Source: Acanthococcus lagerstroemiae (lineage: Eukaryota > Arthropoda > Insecta > Hemiptera > Eriococcidae). From it: 64,000 nucleotides of DNA. This document shows, piece after piece, positions 1 to 11,639 of this stretch (positions are counted from its first letter, which is position 1; the number at the start of each line of letters is the position of its first letter). A model generated the notes under the pieces. The model saw only the letters and a list, made by a program, of their open reading frames with translations. It had not been told where the DNA came from and did no database searches. The translations under genes were made by a program, and so were the position numbers. The stretch is taken from contig CM063110.1 of the NCBI GenBank assembly GCA_031841125.1, forward strand, positions 51,621,946 through 51,685,945, in the 5' to 3' direction.

Positions 1-36
1 AAGTCAGCATTGTAATGTCCGGAGATGAAAGTACCT

Positions 37-295
37 GCCCGGAAATCGTGGGGCCAGCGTCAAATTTGCGCCAATTTGGCACTAGCGCCTTCCCATTTGA
101 AATACATGCGAGCGCCTTTGCCGGGATTTTGAGCCAGTTGGGGACGGCATATATTTGGCCCGACTACGGCGCCTGGCGCAAATCGAGCACCAGTTTTCGA
201 TTGGTGCTCGATTTGCGCTAGAATCGAGGGCAAATTTGGCGTATATCTGGCACCGATGCCGAAATTGGGGCTGGCCCGATATTTCCGGGCGGATA
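37..295. repeat. Foldback (palindromic) element with central hairpin
   Basis: The two ends are inverted copies: the left end has gcccggaaatcgtggggcca and the right end is its near reverse complement (ggcccgatatttccgggc). The centre is a perfect 17-bp stem, 176-192 paired with 202-218, around a 9-nt loop. Intervening segments such as the ggcactagcgcc and ggcaccgatgcc blocks also pair imperfectly. It contains no reading frame of substance. A non-autonomous foldback or MITE-like element is the simplest reading; I cannot define a target duplication because the left flank is only 36 bases. Confidence 0.7.
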
Positions 296-742
296 GCTAA
301 GTAACTTGAAATGGTAAACGTCAAACTTGGTATCGGTGTACCTCTTATTGGTAAGAGACACCATGAAAGGTTAAAATTCTATTATGAATTCTTATTAATG
401 GACTCTTAATTATCCTTGATGGGTTTCCACTGGGTCTGAATGTGATTGAATAGAAAGAAATGTGTCAAGTCCGTCTATCCGTCTTTCTGTTTGCCTGTTA
501 GGCCTACCCAACAAATACTGAATGGATATGAAACTCATTTTAGCTTTATTCTTTGATACCACTTTGACGCAGTCAGGTCGTATTTAATTTGGTCAACAGC
601 CAAAAGTGACAAGTCAGATTTTTCAATGTCAGGCATGTGCTTTTGCCAAAATAAGATTGCAAAGCAAACAAATTCAAATTTGAAGCCAATGTTTCAGCGC
701 AAGAGAGTCTTTGTGATTGTTTGGCTTTTATTTAGTTGAAGC
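296..742. other. Unassigned AT-rich stretch
   Basis: I see no conserved reading frame, RNA gene or repeat here. It ends at the left target duplication of the hAT-type element that follows. Confidence 0.5.
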
Positions 743-750
743 AAAACGTT

Positions 751-1422
751 TAGTGATGTCGATCATTACAAAAACCATGATCGATCATGATTGATCGATC
801 ACAAACTACAATGTCAAGTGTCAAGTACCCAGAGGCAGGGCCGTTTACAAGGGGGGGGGTCCCCCTTGGGTACGGCCGTGCGCTTAAAAATTCAGGAAAA
901 TGCGAATCTCAGAAACATTAGAAACCCCATATGTTAGGTCAGACCCCCCCCCCCCGCCATATTCCTGGATACGGCACTGCCCAAAGGCATACAACTAACA
1001 GATATTCATTTTCATCACAAAAATGTGCGGTTTTCTTATGAGAGTCAAAGTAACCATCACCGTTCGCTTATCAGTTGGGTTTAGTTTCGGCGTTGTTGTT
1101 GTTGTTTGCACAATCCGAATATTATCAATGCCAATGCACTCTTCTCTCCACTGTGTTGGCTACAAAATATAAAAATGTTTAGCAAAAACAGAAAATACCT
1201 GAAAACATTCTCTATTAGGTCCTTTTCTAAGTCAACTTTTAAAAAACGCATAGAGAAGTCGTTAATACAAAGGAACTTATACTCATCTACCAATGGTCTC
1301 TTTTCTTATTCTTCATGATCGATCATAATGATCGCCCTGAGCTCGATGATAAAAAAAGATCGAGTCTTATCGAGATGATTGTGATCAATCATTTTTGATC
1401 GAGTAAATGATCGACATCACTA
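751..1422. mobile_element. Non-autonomous hAT-type element, TIR tagtgatgtcgatcatt
   Basis: The left end tagtgatgtcgatcatt is matched by the right end aatgatcgacatcacta as a terminal inverted repeat. The flanks aaaacgtt (743-750) and aaaacatt (1423-1430) are an 8-bp target duplication with one mismatch, the length typical of hAT transposons. Internal sequence next to both ends is rich in GATCGATC-like palindromes. No transposase is encoded, so it would have depended on a transposase supplied elsewhere. A second small element (836-979) is inserted in it, so the original was about 520 bp. Confidence 0.85.
836..979. mobile_element. 144-bp hAT-type MITE nested in the 751-1422 element
   Basis: It begins cagggccgtttacaaggggg and ends cctggatacggcactg. 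The ends are imperfect inverted repeats (compare cagtgccgtatccagg on the other strand), with G-run and C-run subterminal tracts. It is flanked by cccagagg (828-835) and cccaaagg (980-987), an 8-bp target duplication with one mismatch. It is non-coding. Confidence 0.8.
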
Positions 1423-1439
1423 AAAACATTACATAGAGC

Positions 1440-2035
1440 ATATTACAGCCGTGAAACACAGTCGATACAAGAGTCGACGCTTTTATCGACATTCAAAATC
1501 ACTTACTTTTCCAACACGACAAATTTGTCGAATTCAACACGCCAATTTGATTAAACAAATCGAGTTGAAACCAATATTGTTGTCGATTTCAATTATCTTA
1601 TTGTCATCTTTCGCTGTCGATATCGAATTATGTTTGGTAAATCAACTTCGCCGCGTCGACTTTTTTGTTGATTCAGCTACTCAAGAGTCGATGAGAGATT
1701 CAGTATTGGAGTATGTACCAAAAAACATCTCAGCAATCACAGATTTTTTGTTAACTTTGGCTACTCAAATGTCGATGAAAAATTCGATACCAATTTCTAT
1801 ATAGACTTTTACCTATAGTTATCAAAACATCTAATTTTCCTATTTCTGATTCGATTTGATGCTAATGAGTTGTCCCCATAAGTATTCAATATCGACAATC
1901 TTCAAGTTTTTCTGGAAGAAATACGATATTGAATAATTTGTCTATGCAAAGTTCGATATCGATAACCTTTTAAATTGTCGATTGAAACTTCGAGAGCGAC
2001 AAGCGTGTTGGCATGTCGACTCGACTATTATTACC
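1440..2035. repeat. TCGA-rich degenerate repeat tract
   Basis: GTCGA or TCGAT words recur at high density. One block (around 1670-1700, gctactcaagagtcgatgag) recurs about 84 bases later as gctactcaaatgtcgatgaa, and 1886-1950 holds the palindromic pair attcaatatcg / cgatattgaat. A 117-codon open frame on the plus strand (1451-1804) is probably a product of this repetition, since its protein repeats the same block. I do not call it a gene. Confidence 0.5.
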
Positions 2036-2297
2036 GGTGTAACTATTATTTGTAATTAACTGGAAATGAGATAATTCCTGACCCGTGAGATGTCAAATAA
2101 TGATGTCTAAATAACAGTACAAGAAATGTAACAGAAACTACTATGTCGATATCGGTACTTGTTTCACGGTGGAGTATGTCAAAAAACAGAAGATGTTGTT
2201 CACTACTGTATAGATTGGCGTTATGCCGGTATTCCTGATTTGGTCTACAGTCTCTACAGCCAACAACAGCAAGTTTGCTTAATACAACACCTACAGT

Positions 2298-2492
2298 CAG
2301 TAGTGTAGCCAGGATTTTGGCAAGGGGGCAAGCAACATTTTAAATCAAATTACCCTATATTTACTCTAGCCCCCCCCCCAAAAAAAAAGTAACGTAATTA
2401 GTATTTTCCCAAGGGGTGCACAAATTTAAAAGGTAAAAAAAACTCATATGGGCGTGATTCCCTTGGCCCTCTCCACCTTGGCTACACTACTG
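2298..2492. mobile_element. 195-bp hAT-type MITE, TIR cagtagtgtagccagg
   Basis: The left end cagtagtgtagccaggattt is matched by the right end ccttggctacactactg. Perfect 8-bp target duplications cctacagt lie at 2290-2297 and 2493-2500. It is one of several elements here with CAGTGGCGTAGCC-like ends and internal C runs. Confidence 0.9.
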
Positions 2493-2500
2493 CCTACAGT

Positions 2501-3449
2501 TCTGAAAGTTTATACCAATTTCACTTGTCGCGGACTTCCCTTTTTGGCCGTGTGTGCACGGGAAGCTCGGGCAAATAATTTGAAACTGAAACTATGAGCT
2601 GGTTAACTACGCTCGAAACTGAAGTAGCTCTGATTTTTGAAGAGCTGAAACTGGAAACTGGAGACTGATTTTTAATGGAAACTGAAACTGGCTAGCTTAC
2701 TAAAGCCGGAAACTGGGGTGAGCTTTATTCGAATAGCTCGAAACTGGTGTTCTCAGACCAACGCACGAGATCACGGAAACGGTCACTAGCTTTAAAATCG
2801 AACTTTTATTTTACAAGTACAAGATAGCATTTAGCTCGATGCAACTGTACAACATAAACTTGCCGAGGCAACAACGCAACTGCCTTTCTCACACTTCTCA
2901 AGCCGGGAAATCGGTGAAAAACTAGCTCGCACGTGAAACTAACTTCTAATCCGAAAATTAGCAGCTAGTCACGAAAATTAGCTAAAGAAAACCCACAATT
3001 TTGTCTGGGACGTCACACACTTTGAAAGCGATGTATTTTTGTTAGAATGTTTGCGTGTATTATCCCATTCATCATCAGAAACACTTAGCCACTAAAGCAA
3101 AATCCTGTCTGTAACTTAGTATATTTATTAAGGTAGTACCATATAGTAAACTGCCTTCGTACCTTGTTATGCTCTCATTGGTTATTAATAAAGGTCTAGT
3201 GAACCAGTCCCCGTTGTTGAGTTCTGTTTTGTTTGCTATTTGTGTGAAAAGTGTTTTACCATGAAATTTTGTAACAAAAAAAAAGGAAAAAATTGTAAGA
3301 GATATTCAGTATTTTAGTGCAGCTCTCATTTTCAAAGCGACGTGAATTCGTCACAATTTTTTAAAGCGTCCTAAGCGTTGTCTTAATGAACCACCATTTA
3401 ATTTTCGGTCAGAAAGCTCAGCTTTAGTCCTTTACCTTTACACCTCCAA
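2501..3449. other. Non-coding stretch with repeated gaaactg words
   Basis: From about 2575 to 2760 the word gaaactg recurs many times with agct words between, giving a degenerate simple repeat. The rest, to 3449, contains no recognisable gene or element. Confidence 0.45.
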
Positions 3450-4130
3450 GGCTCAAATTTATTTATTTACTAGAGAGGAAGGTCCTTCACAGCCGACAAT
3501 GGCCAATGACGAAGGACCCCAATAAAAGATAAAAAATAATTTAAAAGTGGTGAGTGAGTGAGAGAGAGAAGAGAGAGAGAGAGAGGAGAGAGAGAGAGGA
3601 GAGAGAGAGAGAGAAGAAGAAGGAAAGAGGGGAAAGGAATTCACTTTTTGCCCAACTATCCCAACGCCCAAGTATCCCATTCCCCGCGTGCACTGCGATC
3701 GCTACCCCGTCAGTGTCTAGTTTCTCATGGGGTGAAGTTTTTCAGGATCAGAGATTCACAAATGCAGTTACTCAAAAAGTTTGAAGACCCGTTTCCTGAA
3801 CCTAGCTTTATTTACTGCGTCAAGGACGTCAAGCTCCTTGTCTTTTTTACTGGCTTCGTTATAAAGTTTCAAGACTCGGTTTATTGGAGCGGTCGAGGAA
3901 AGAAGTGTACGAGAGTGACTCAGGGCGAAGAGATCTGTGGAACGACTATTAAAACTGGGTATACGAACTGTAATTTTTTCAAGCAGTATTGAGTCTCGCT
4001 TTTTGTACTGTATTATGTCATGGAGAAAGATCAACGATGAAATGTCCATGCGCCCCTTAAGACTACGGTGGCGATGTGTACTGGAGTCCTCTGATTGGTT
4101 ACGAATTATCGCAGTGACTGTTTAGCGCAA
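3450..4130 (-). pseudogene. 3' end of a Jockey/CR1-like non-LTR retrotransposon
   Basis: Read on the minus strand, 4049-3768 encodes a 93-residue segment matching the C-terminal tail after the reverse transcriptase of Jockey/CR1-like LINEs: a leucine-rich start, then VRIPSFNSRSTDLFALSHSR, then an arginine-rich end. This region follows the polymerase and carries no catalytic residues. Downstream the 3' UTR contains a (GA)n tract and a ggtccttc...gaaggacc inverted pair, and ends in an (AAAT)n-like tail near 3455-3465, typical of such elements. The 5' part is missing. The clade is inferred from pattern, not from a search. A related 3' end occurs at 33411-34640. Confidence 0.6.
3552..3617. repeat. 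(GA)n microsatellite
   Basis: An almost pure gagaga tract, lying in the 3' UTR of the LINE fragment. Arginine/glutamate-rich open frames across it are products of the repeat. Confidence 0.9.
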
Positions 4131-6234
4131 TTTTCATAATTGAGGCGATGTTATATCGTTCTTGTTAATTTGATCCCATTATTTTGCAAATTTCGCATGT
4201 CCTTTACAAAAAACTATCTATGTAGTATAGGACACGTGTATTGCCTCATACCTCCACATGCCGCTGGTTTTAGTTTTCCATAGAAATTGAAAGGACTGCT
4301 GGTGGCGGAAACTATATGTGTGGCGAAGTAAACGTGAGAGAGAAATACAAAAGCAGAAAAAAAATTTCTTTCTTATTCGAGCTGACATCTGAAAGATAGA
4401 AAATTCGAAAGGTGGCAGCGCCACCTCTGACCACCCAAATTCTGCCGTCTATGAAGAGGACCGCTCTCGAAAATATTCGGCGAAGATTTGCCATACCCTT
4501 TCATTGTCTCTTATTGAGCTACTCAGTGATATCGGATAAGGATAGAGGATTTCGAAACCTTAAACAAGAAGATTCCATTTTCTCTTTCATTTTAAAAATG
4601 TCGATTTCGCTGCTCATCTTTCATCCGATCGCATTTACGAATTATTACGATAGAAGGTTGTAGTTGCAATTTTGTAATCCATTTTTGAGCCGTGTATTGG
4701 ACAGACGAGTTCGTCAGCCAATGAAGCATAAAATCAGTAATATTCAATTTCCGAATCATTTTTCCTCAGTTAATACTTTCGATGCTAATTCAGATAAAAA
4801 AAAAGTTGATCGGGGACTAGGTAAGGTACCTTTTAACGTTTCCACACGATTGGGTCTTCATAGAGAATTTTTGCATGAGTTTGATAACACGACGAGTGTA
4901 TTGGTGCCCAACATGTTGTGATACACGTTTCTCGTATTTTGATATTGTACCAAGGTACCTCCATACCGAACACTCCAAATTATTTTTTGGACCTTTGAAT
5001 CCACGTGCAGGTATACCGGCGAAAGTGGATAAAAATACGAATAATTTGCGCATCCCTGGAGGACTGCAGTAGGACGGTGCGATTACTTATATTCGACACA
5101 CGAGGAAGTGCAGAGCGATATTTTTGAGCAAACCTCGCATATGCAGAATGGAAATTGAGCCGAATTCCTCTTTCACGTTCATCCACTCGTACTCTCGGTA
5201 TCAAAATTGATTAATCGCGCTCTCATTATATATTTTTTCCGAGCCGAATATTTCTCGGCGTACAGCTTTTACATAATATAAGAATTTAATAATAAAATAC
5301 CGACCACGTACACGAGGCTCAGGCTCAGTGAATTTGCCATTTCGATTTGACGTCATATGCGTTAGTATTCTACACCCCTTGTTTTCGACAAGTAAATGTG
5401 ACATCGTCCTTCCGAAAAGAATGTCTGTGCCAGTTTTAAACATGTCATCGCCAAATTTCACTCCCAGTCTATACCCAAATGCTCCAGTTCTCTCGAAAAG
5501 TTTGATTTTATTTCGTCGCCCAAGTTTTCTGTCTTTTTAGGCACGCAGACCCGGAAATGTACACCCTTTGTTCTGTTGCAGCAAAAATTGTATGTACAAG
5601 ACAACCGAGCTTATACATGTATTATTAAAATTTGATATTGCGACCATCGATGAGTTGGATTTTTCAATAGATCTGACATTTCAACAATCAATGATTTAGC
5701 ATTATTTCGATTACTCCTTGATAATTTGATGTTGCAACGATAGAAAAGTTGAAACTTCAACAATCGAAGTATAATATCTTCACCATCAATAATTTGATAT
5801 TCTAATTAGGTATCGATAAATTCTATTTGTGACTATATGGAATAATCTTGAAGAGTTTCAAAGCGTCTTAAATAATCCTTGACTACCATATTAAAGATTT
5901 TTGACTTTTCTCTATGAATTTTTCTTCAACACAGTATTTTAAAAATTATTTTTGGAAAATTATTTCTTGAGTACACGTTTTAAAAAAATTCCAAGAAATT
6001 ATATGTGTAGCATATCAACTTTTTGAATAGATAAAAAAAATATCGAGACATTTGATTCATCAGACCCATATTTCCTGACGGCCCCATCAACTTCCACTGA
6101 TATTGTTCAACTCTATAAGACTGATCAGAACGAGTTAATTGTTCTTTGAGACTTCGCAAAATTTTTCCAAATATATATTAGATTTCTCAAGACTTATTTA
6201 AGGTCTCTCAAGACTACTCGAAGACTCTTCCAGA
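4131..6234. other. Unassigned AT-rich sequence
   Basis: Several open frames of 60-90 codons exist on both strands, but none has a recognisable motif, a start context that stands out, or a matching neighbour. From about 5630 to 5830 short blocks of the kind gatattgcaac / atcgatgag repeat loosely. I see no gene here. Confidence 0.4.
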
Positions 6235-6410
6235 CACCAGCGTAGGAAGGCCTCAGTTTTGGGAGGGGTTTTAATGAGGGAGGGAGGTCGCTAGAGCACA
6301 TATCCCGTCATCATATTGCTATAATTAATGCGCCAACATACTTTCTGAAATGCTCTTTTTGATAGCGTTAAGGACCGCCCTCCCTTCGTACTCTGGTGAC
6401 TTTCAGATTT
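6235..6410. mobile_element. Possible MITE with caccag ends
   Basis: The left end caccagcgtaggaagg and the right end ccttcgtactctggtg form an imperfect inverted repeat, with G-rich and C-rich subterminal tracts as in the CAGTGGCG-type MITEs of this window. The flanks cttccaga and ctttcaga could be a diverged 8-bp target duplication, but the exact end on the right is uncertain by a base. Confidence 0.4.
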
Positions 6411-7134
6411 TTCGAACACTCTACCGGACACAAAATTCATAAAATGCTTCCGGACGCATTTAAAACGAATCCAGGCTTGACGCTTGACTCAGACTTTTTG
6501 AGACGTTTCCAGACTTATCCGAGACTCTTTAAAACCAATCCCGGCGAGGATGATACTCTACGAGACTCTTAGAGTTGCTTGTACCATAAGAGTAACCTTG
6601 GTTCTTGAAGTAAGAATTAAACCTTACATTTAAAAATTCATTAAATCCCACTTGTGACGTGTCCAAGAAAAGGGCCTTAGTGGTGAATGAACATTCAGGC
6701 CCTTTTTCTTGTAACACGTTACGCTTCTATTCTTTAAAATTATGACGCACTTGAACTGTCACTTTAGCTCTTAAAAACTGTGATTAAAATCGTACTTTAC
6801 CATCATCTGTAGAATACATTACGTTGATTACACATGATGTCCATTTGTACGTGAAAACAACGTCGAATTAACGTGTACAAACGACGTCTAATTAATTTGT
6901 AAAAACATCAATTCCAAAAACCCAAGCTTATTTGAATATTTGGATTTAAATTTGGGTCGGTCAAATTTTTGAAATGGAATTCGCATTGTCCAAAAAGTTT
7001 CTGTGTTTTTTTTTCTCGCAGAAATTGACCAGAATGATTTAGTAACCTCCCCCCCCCCCCTGAGTTAAAAAAATTCGGGCAACACACTAAGAAAATCAAA
7101 GTTGCCACCATTGGAATTAACTCTTGTAGAAAAA
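6411..7134. other. Unassigned sequence, with short gactctt/cagac repeats
   Basis: The first 150 bases contain dispersed agactc, ccagactt and ccgagactc words, like those at 21540-21640. The rest shows a C run at 7049-7061 and no gene. Confidence 0.4.
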
Positions 7135-8035
7135 AAGTCGATTTCACCTGACTAAACTGACATCAATCTTAATATACAAATTTACATCAAGTTCACTACA
7201 CCAAATTGACGTCGATTGCACGATACCAAATCAACATTGATTTCACTAAACTAAACTGACGTCAATTTCACAAAAACCTAACTAACATCAATTTCACTGT
7301 ACCAAAGTGACATTGATTTCATTATACCAAATCAATGTCAATTTCACCAAACCAAACTGATGTTGACTTTGCTATACTGAATCAATATTAATTTCACTAA
7401 GTATATCAAATTAATGTCAATTTCACCATACCAAATTGATGTTTATTTCACTATGCCAAACTGATATCAATTTCACTGCACTGAATAAACATCAATTTCA
7501 CTAAACCGAATTGACGTTTGTTTCACTATATTAAATTGATGTCAATTTCACTACACCAAATCAACATCAACTTTACAAAAACCATAATATTAACATCAAT
7601 TTCATTGTACCAAAACAACATTGATTTCACTATAGGATTAAATTAACATCAGTTTCACTATACCAAATCTATGTTGATTTCACTACCTATAACAAATCAA
7701 CATCAATTTCACTATTATATTAAGCTGATGTGAATTTCACTAGGTATACCAAATCGACGTCAGTTTTACCATAATTGATGTCAATTTGGTGTTAAGGGAA
7801 AAATCGCAAATTATATTCAACGCCCAACAGTACATAAAAATCACATCGAATTTACTGGTAAAAATAACATTGATTTCACCATACCAAACTGATGTCAATT
7901 TGATGTCAAATGAAGAATCACAGTTACATTTGACGTCCAACTGTCAGTAAAAATGATGTCAATTTAGTGTCGTTTACCTGTATATAAAAATGATGTCCAC
8001 TTAGTGTCAAACAAAATGGTCATAATTTACACTGA
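7135..8035. repeat. AT-rich minisatellite, unit about 26 bp
   Basis: The unit is close to acatcaatttcactatacc followed by aaattg and is repeated roughly 25 times from 7140 to 7790, with looser copies to 8035. Units differ by transitions and small indels, and some contain short insertions such as aagtat. No coding potential is expected; open frames here reflect the repeat. Confidence 0.85.
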
Positions 8036-8584
8036 TTACAATTAACATCAATCTGTATGTGAAATATGATATAGAATTAACTAAGCGAAAACAATGTCGA
8101 AATAACTATAGTGAAAATGCTGTCGGTTTATCTGTAAATTCCACGTAAAAAATTAGTCGATTTGTTAGGAAAATTGATAGGCTGTCAAGCTACTGGATAT
8201 TAAATTGACTTCGATTTATACGTTGAAATAGTTTGGTTGGATGATCCAAGCCCCAAGCCTTCAGGAAGAGGGCGTTGATAAGACCATAACTGCTCGCATA
8301 CTTTGGATCCCCCGTCCCTCCTCGATGGCTCTCTGAATCTGCTAGACCGCCACTATTCCCTATTAAGCGTGAAATTTATCATACCATCGACAAATGTGGG
8401 AATAAAGTTCAAATTTTCCCAGATTAAATCCACAATGAACATTTGAAAAACTTGAAACTAACAAACCGCATTAGCATAGAAAAATGTGTGGTCATTTTGG
8501 GTCTCCAAACATAGGCATAAGGTGGATTAAAGACTGAGGGGGGGGGGTAGTCGACTCTGTTGTGAGCCGAACAAAGAACAAAAA
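8036..8584. other. Unassigned sequence
   Basis: No gene or recognisable repeat apart from a G run at 8539-8547. Confidence 0.4.
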
Positions 8585-9215
8585 AAAATTGATAGAGTCG
8601 GACACCTGCTCAGAAGGACATTGTTACGTGGGTATGTTGTCCAGGTGACTGCTTTGGCGCGCATACCCACATTCTCTAGTCGTCCATTCTCGGCTTCACT
8701 CGGTATTCTCCGTGTCGGCCGGTTGAACGTGATGGGATAAATGGTAGTGATGTTAAAGTATCGATTTTTTTTGGTATCGATACTTTAAGGATTGGTATCG
8801 ATACTTCTTATATCTACCTTTTCATTTTTTTTTTCAACTTACATTGTTAAATTCAAGTAATTAAATATTGAAATAAAAAACTACAAGCACTCAGAGTCAG
8901 AACACGAACTTTTAATATTGACCGAATTGAGGAAAAGTTGCAAAATTGAACATTTTAGTTTATCAATATGGTATTCGATACTTTAAAAAAGGTATCGATA
9001 CCGTCGATACCAAAAAGTATCGATACGGTATCGAATAGTATCGATACCAAAAAGTATCGATACTATTAACATCACTAATAAATGGCCGAATAAAGAGGAA
9101 TACGCAACTACATACATCACAATATGGTACCGTTTTCCTGCGGAACGTTTTCCGCGGAGCGTTTTCTGCGGACTATTTTGCGTGACGAGCAATTAGACAT
9201 ATCCATGTAAAAATG
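8585..9215 (+). mobile_element. Copy A of the acatggatatgtcc TIR element, split by a hAT insertion
   Basis: It begins with agtcgg and aaggacattgttacgtggg and ends with gacatatccatgtaaaaatg, so the termini are inverted repeats around tacatggatatgtc. Near the right end it carries short tandem gcggaacgttttc-like units (9136-9172). The body is shared with copies at 16093, 19494, 20645 and 23299. Removing the 333-bp hAT insert and one target copy leaves an element of about 290 bp. It is non-coding. Confidence 0.8.
8745..9077. mobile_element. 333-bp hAT-type MITE nested in copy A
   Basis: The ends tagtgatgttaaagtatcga and tcgatactattaacatcacta are inverted repeats. Perfect 8-bp target duplications ataaatgg lie at 8737-8744 and 9078-9085. 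Both subterminal regions are packed with ggtatcgatacc palindromes. Its terminal nine bases equal those of the 751-1422 element, so they may share a transposase source. Confidence 0.92.
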
Positions 9216-10891
9216 TTTGATCCTGACTTTCATTTGTTCTGATGAGTCGTTCGGTATGCCTGTGCCTGTGGCAGGGAGGCTCAGGCTGGAAATCCTTTAC
9301 AGGTACCTAGTCATTCATTTATTACAACTGCGAATACTCGCAAGACCAGACAAATAAAAAAAATTTTAAAAAAGGAAGAATCTTGGGAGGTCCCGGTCCC
9401 CTGGTTCCCCTGAGGCTACGCGTATGTCTCCAAATGCAGTACCTCCCAGTCACTGCACTATCCTATGGTGGAGGCAGTGGTTCGGAGATGTAATCGATTG
9501 GTCATTAGAAACAAGTCCACTGATGATATTCTATGGCGTCTGGGTCCTCTTCTTTCTGCGCGTCTTCCAGTGGGTTCCCGCTTCCGTGTGCGTCGACGAC
9601 TCTGTATTTTTGATCGAATTTGAACCAGTTTTTCGTAACTGCTGCCGAAAAACAACATGGCGTCGTGTCGGGTCGCATCGGATCGGATCATTTCGCATCG
9701 CGAACCTTCATTCCTTCGTAAATACATCAAGAGATGGCGCGAGATGAGATCGAGCACATTTAAATTTAATTATATTAATGCGGGGTGCTCGGAAATGATT
9801 ATAACAGCTGATTCTGTATAACCTAAAATACATTTTCGTCTTTCGCCGAAAAGATAAATATGTCCGCGTTGGCGGCGTCGCCGTGCCAGGGCGAGCACCT
9901 GTTTCGCGGTGCTCGTCCGGGATATGCCCGGATGGATGTGGTGCCTACTGTGTGTAATATTTTTCTGATCTTCGAAAACAGCGGTAGGTTTTTACACCGA
10001 CTCGGAGAGATGCAAGACCGAGTCGACTTGTGTATTGGGAGAGTCAGCCAGCGTGAAGTGTTCTACCTGTTTCAACTGTTCACATTTTTTCCCCTTCGTT
10101 TCCTCCTTCGAGCCGGGCTGGTCACCGTCGAGCAACTCTTAATACGCGGCGGCCGCGGTGGACGACGTTTTGTTAGCCGGTATTTACGGCCGAACACGAC
10201 ACCGAGTGTAGGAAATCGACGTCGGTTGAATTAAATGGGCTCAGTTGTGGGAATAGCCGAGGGACACACGGCACTCCAGAATATAAATACGCCGAGGCAC
10301 GTCGAATAAGTGACTTAATGAGACGTAAAAACTAGACAGCCAAGTTTCCCTCGATGTCTGGGTACGCAGTCGGCAGACAAAGCGCAACTTGCTTGATTTT
10401 AATGCACCCTGAAAAGGGTCCAATCGAAATTGCACTTTACAAGCTAGAGGAAATTTCGGAACCTCGCAATTTGAGCCCGAATACTGAAGCGAAGAGCTTT
10501 TCAGGCAAACGAAATGTAGCCTTAAATACACGGGTCGCAAAGTTTATTTTGTCACGTGTGGAGCTCACGATGTCTTCACGAATCTATGGAAATAAAGTTT
10601 TACTTCCGAAAATGGTGTCGCGACCTTTGAATGAACAAATAGCAAGCAAGTAACTTCTCTACGTGAAGAGGGTCGGCAATTGGCAACACCTTCAAATTGC
10701 TTAGCTGAAGACTGCAGTCGCGCAGCTCTATCACTCTTATCAACTATAGGAAAGTACTCTGCAATTTTAATTCCAACCCATTTCAGTGGAATCTTAGGAA
10801 ATTGTAATTCTTAATACACGCTAGAGACAAAGAAGGAGTTTTATTTCGATTCGAACAAAGTTTACAATTTGAATAGGCATAACCAAGATTA
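9216..10891. other. Unassigned sequence with medium open frames
   Basis: Open frames on the plus strand at 9424-9747 (107 codons), 9860-10234 (124 codons) and 10354-10653 (99 codons) show no domain I recognise. The second is arginine-rich toward its end. The local G+C content is higher than in the surroundings, which alone makes chance frames longer. Host coding exons cannot be excluded, but nothing positive supports them. Confidence 0.35.
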
Positions 10892-10899
10892 TCACCAAT

Positions 10900-11171
10900 C
10901 TAGAAATTTTCCAAGGGGGGTGTTTTGAAAATAAAACTTTTTCCACCTCCGCCCCCTAAAATACCGAGATGAATGTCATTTTAAATAGTTTCTGAAGATA
11001 AGTTTCATTATGTGATTAAATCGTTTCAAAATGAAAATTGTAGACTTTAGTGCTGCAGTCACTCAAAAAACAGGAGAAAAACTCAAAACTCAAGTGGTTT
11101 TTTTTTCTTCTTTGGCCTCAAGGGGGTGTCTGAACACCCAAAACAGCCCCCCCCCCAAAGATCCGCCACTG
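10900..11171. mobile_element. 272-bp hAT-type MITE with a diverged left end
   Basis: The right end reads gatccgccactg, the complement of the cagtggcggatc terminus seen at 38464. Perfect 8-bp target duplications tcaccaat lie at 10892-10899 and 11172-11179. The left terminus (ctagaaattttcc) has drifted from the expected inverted repeat. G-rich and C-rich tracts lie inside both ends. Confidence 0.75.
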
Positions 11172-11179
11172 TCACCAAT

Positions 11180-11639
11180 ATTATCAACACTTGTTAACTA
11201 GCATCTAATTTTGAAAATATCCGAAGTACATTTGTTCGTCATAACTATATGTACCTCAGCACTGACATAGAATGATCAAAAAACAATAAAACAATCTACA
11301 GCAACTTATACATACAATCGCAACTCATATATACAATCGTATTTATGAGACGTAATTCAGATCACATTATTCCCTGGAAAATGTACTGCAGAAATATGGC
11401 CTGATTCAAACGAACTGTACACTTATGAAACTGAGAACCCATTTTATACATTAGCAAGCAGTTTAACTTACTTGTCCTATATCCAGTGAAGAGCTTCTTT
11501 TCCTTAATTTTCGAAATCTTTCTTCACGTAACAGTGCTTTAATCTTCAACAATAACAGTGCAATAACTAAGGAATAAGAATAGTATCGAAGATCGAAATT
11601 GATGCTTATCATTATTATTTTTATTTCTCCTTGGCTGTA
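11180..11639. other. Unassigned AT-rich sequence
   Basis: A minus-strand open frame (11798-11463) is leucine/serine-rich with no recognisable motif. I see no gene. Confidence 0.35.

Noticed and set aside
1451..1804. 117-codon plus-strand frame
   Set aside because: It lies in a TCGA-rich repeat and its protein repeats the same block; no recognised domain.
3554..3992. Arginine/glutamate-rich frame on the plus strand (144 codons)
   Set aside because: Its start is in the (GA)n tract and the rest is antisense to the LINE fragment.
7135..8035. A CRISPR-like array
   Set aside because: Units are contiguous and diverged with no spacers, and the DNA is eukaryotic; it is a minisatellite.
9860..10234. 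Host gene of 124 codons
   Set aside because: No recognised motif or conserved neighbour; the region is locally G+C-rich, which lengthens chance frames.
10900..11171. Assignment of 10900-11171 by inverted ends alone
   Set aside because: The left end has drifted too far for the TIR criterion; the call rests on the perfect 8-bp duplication and the right end only.
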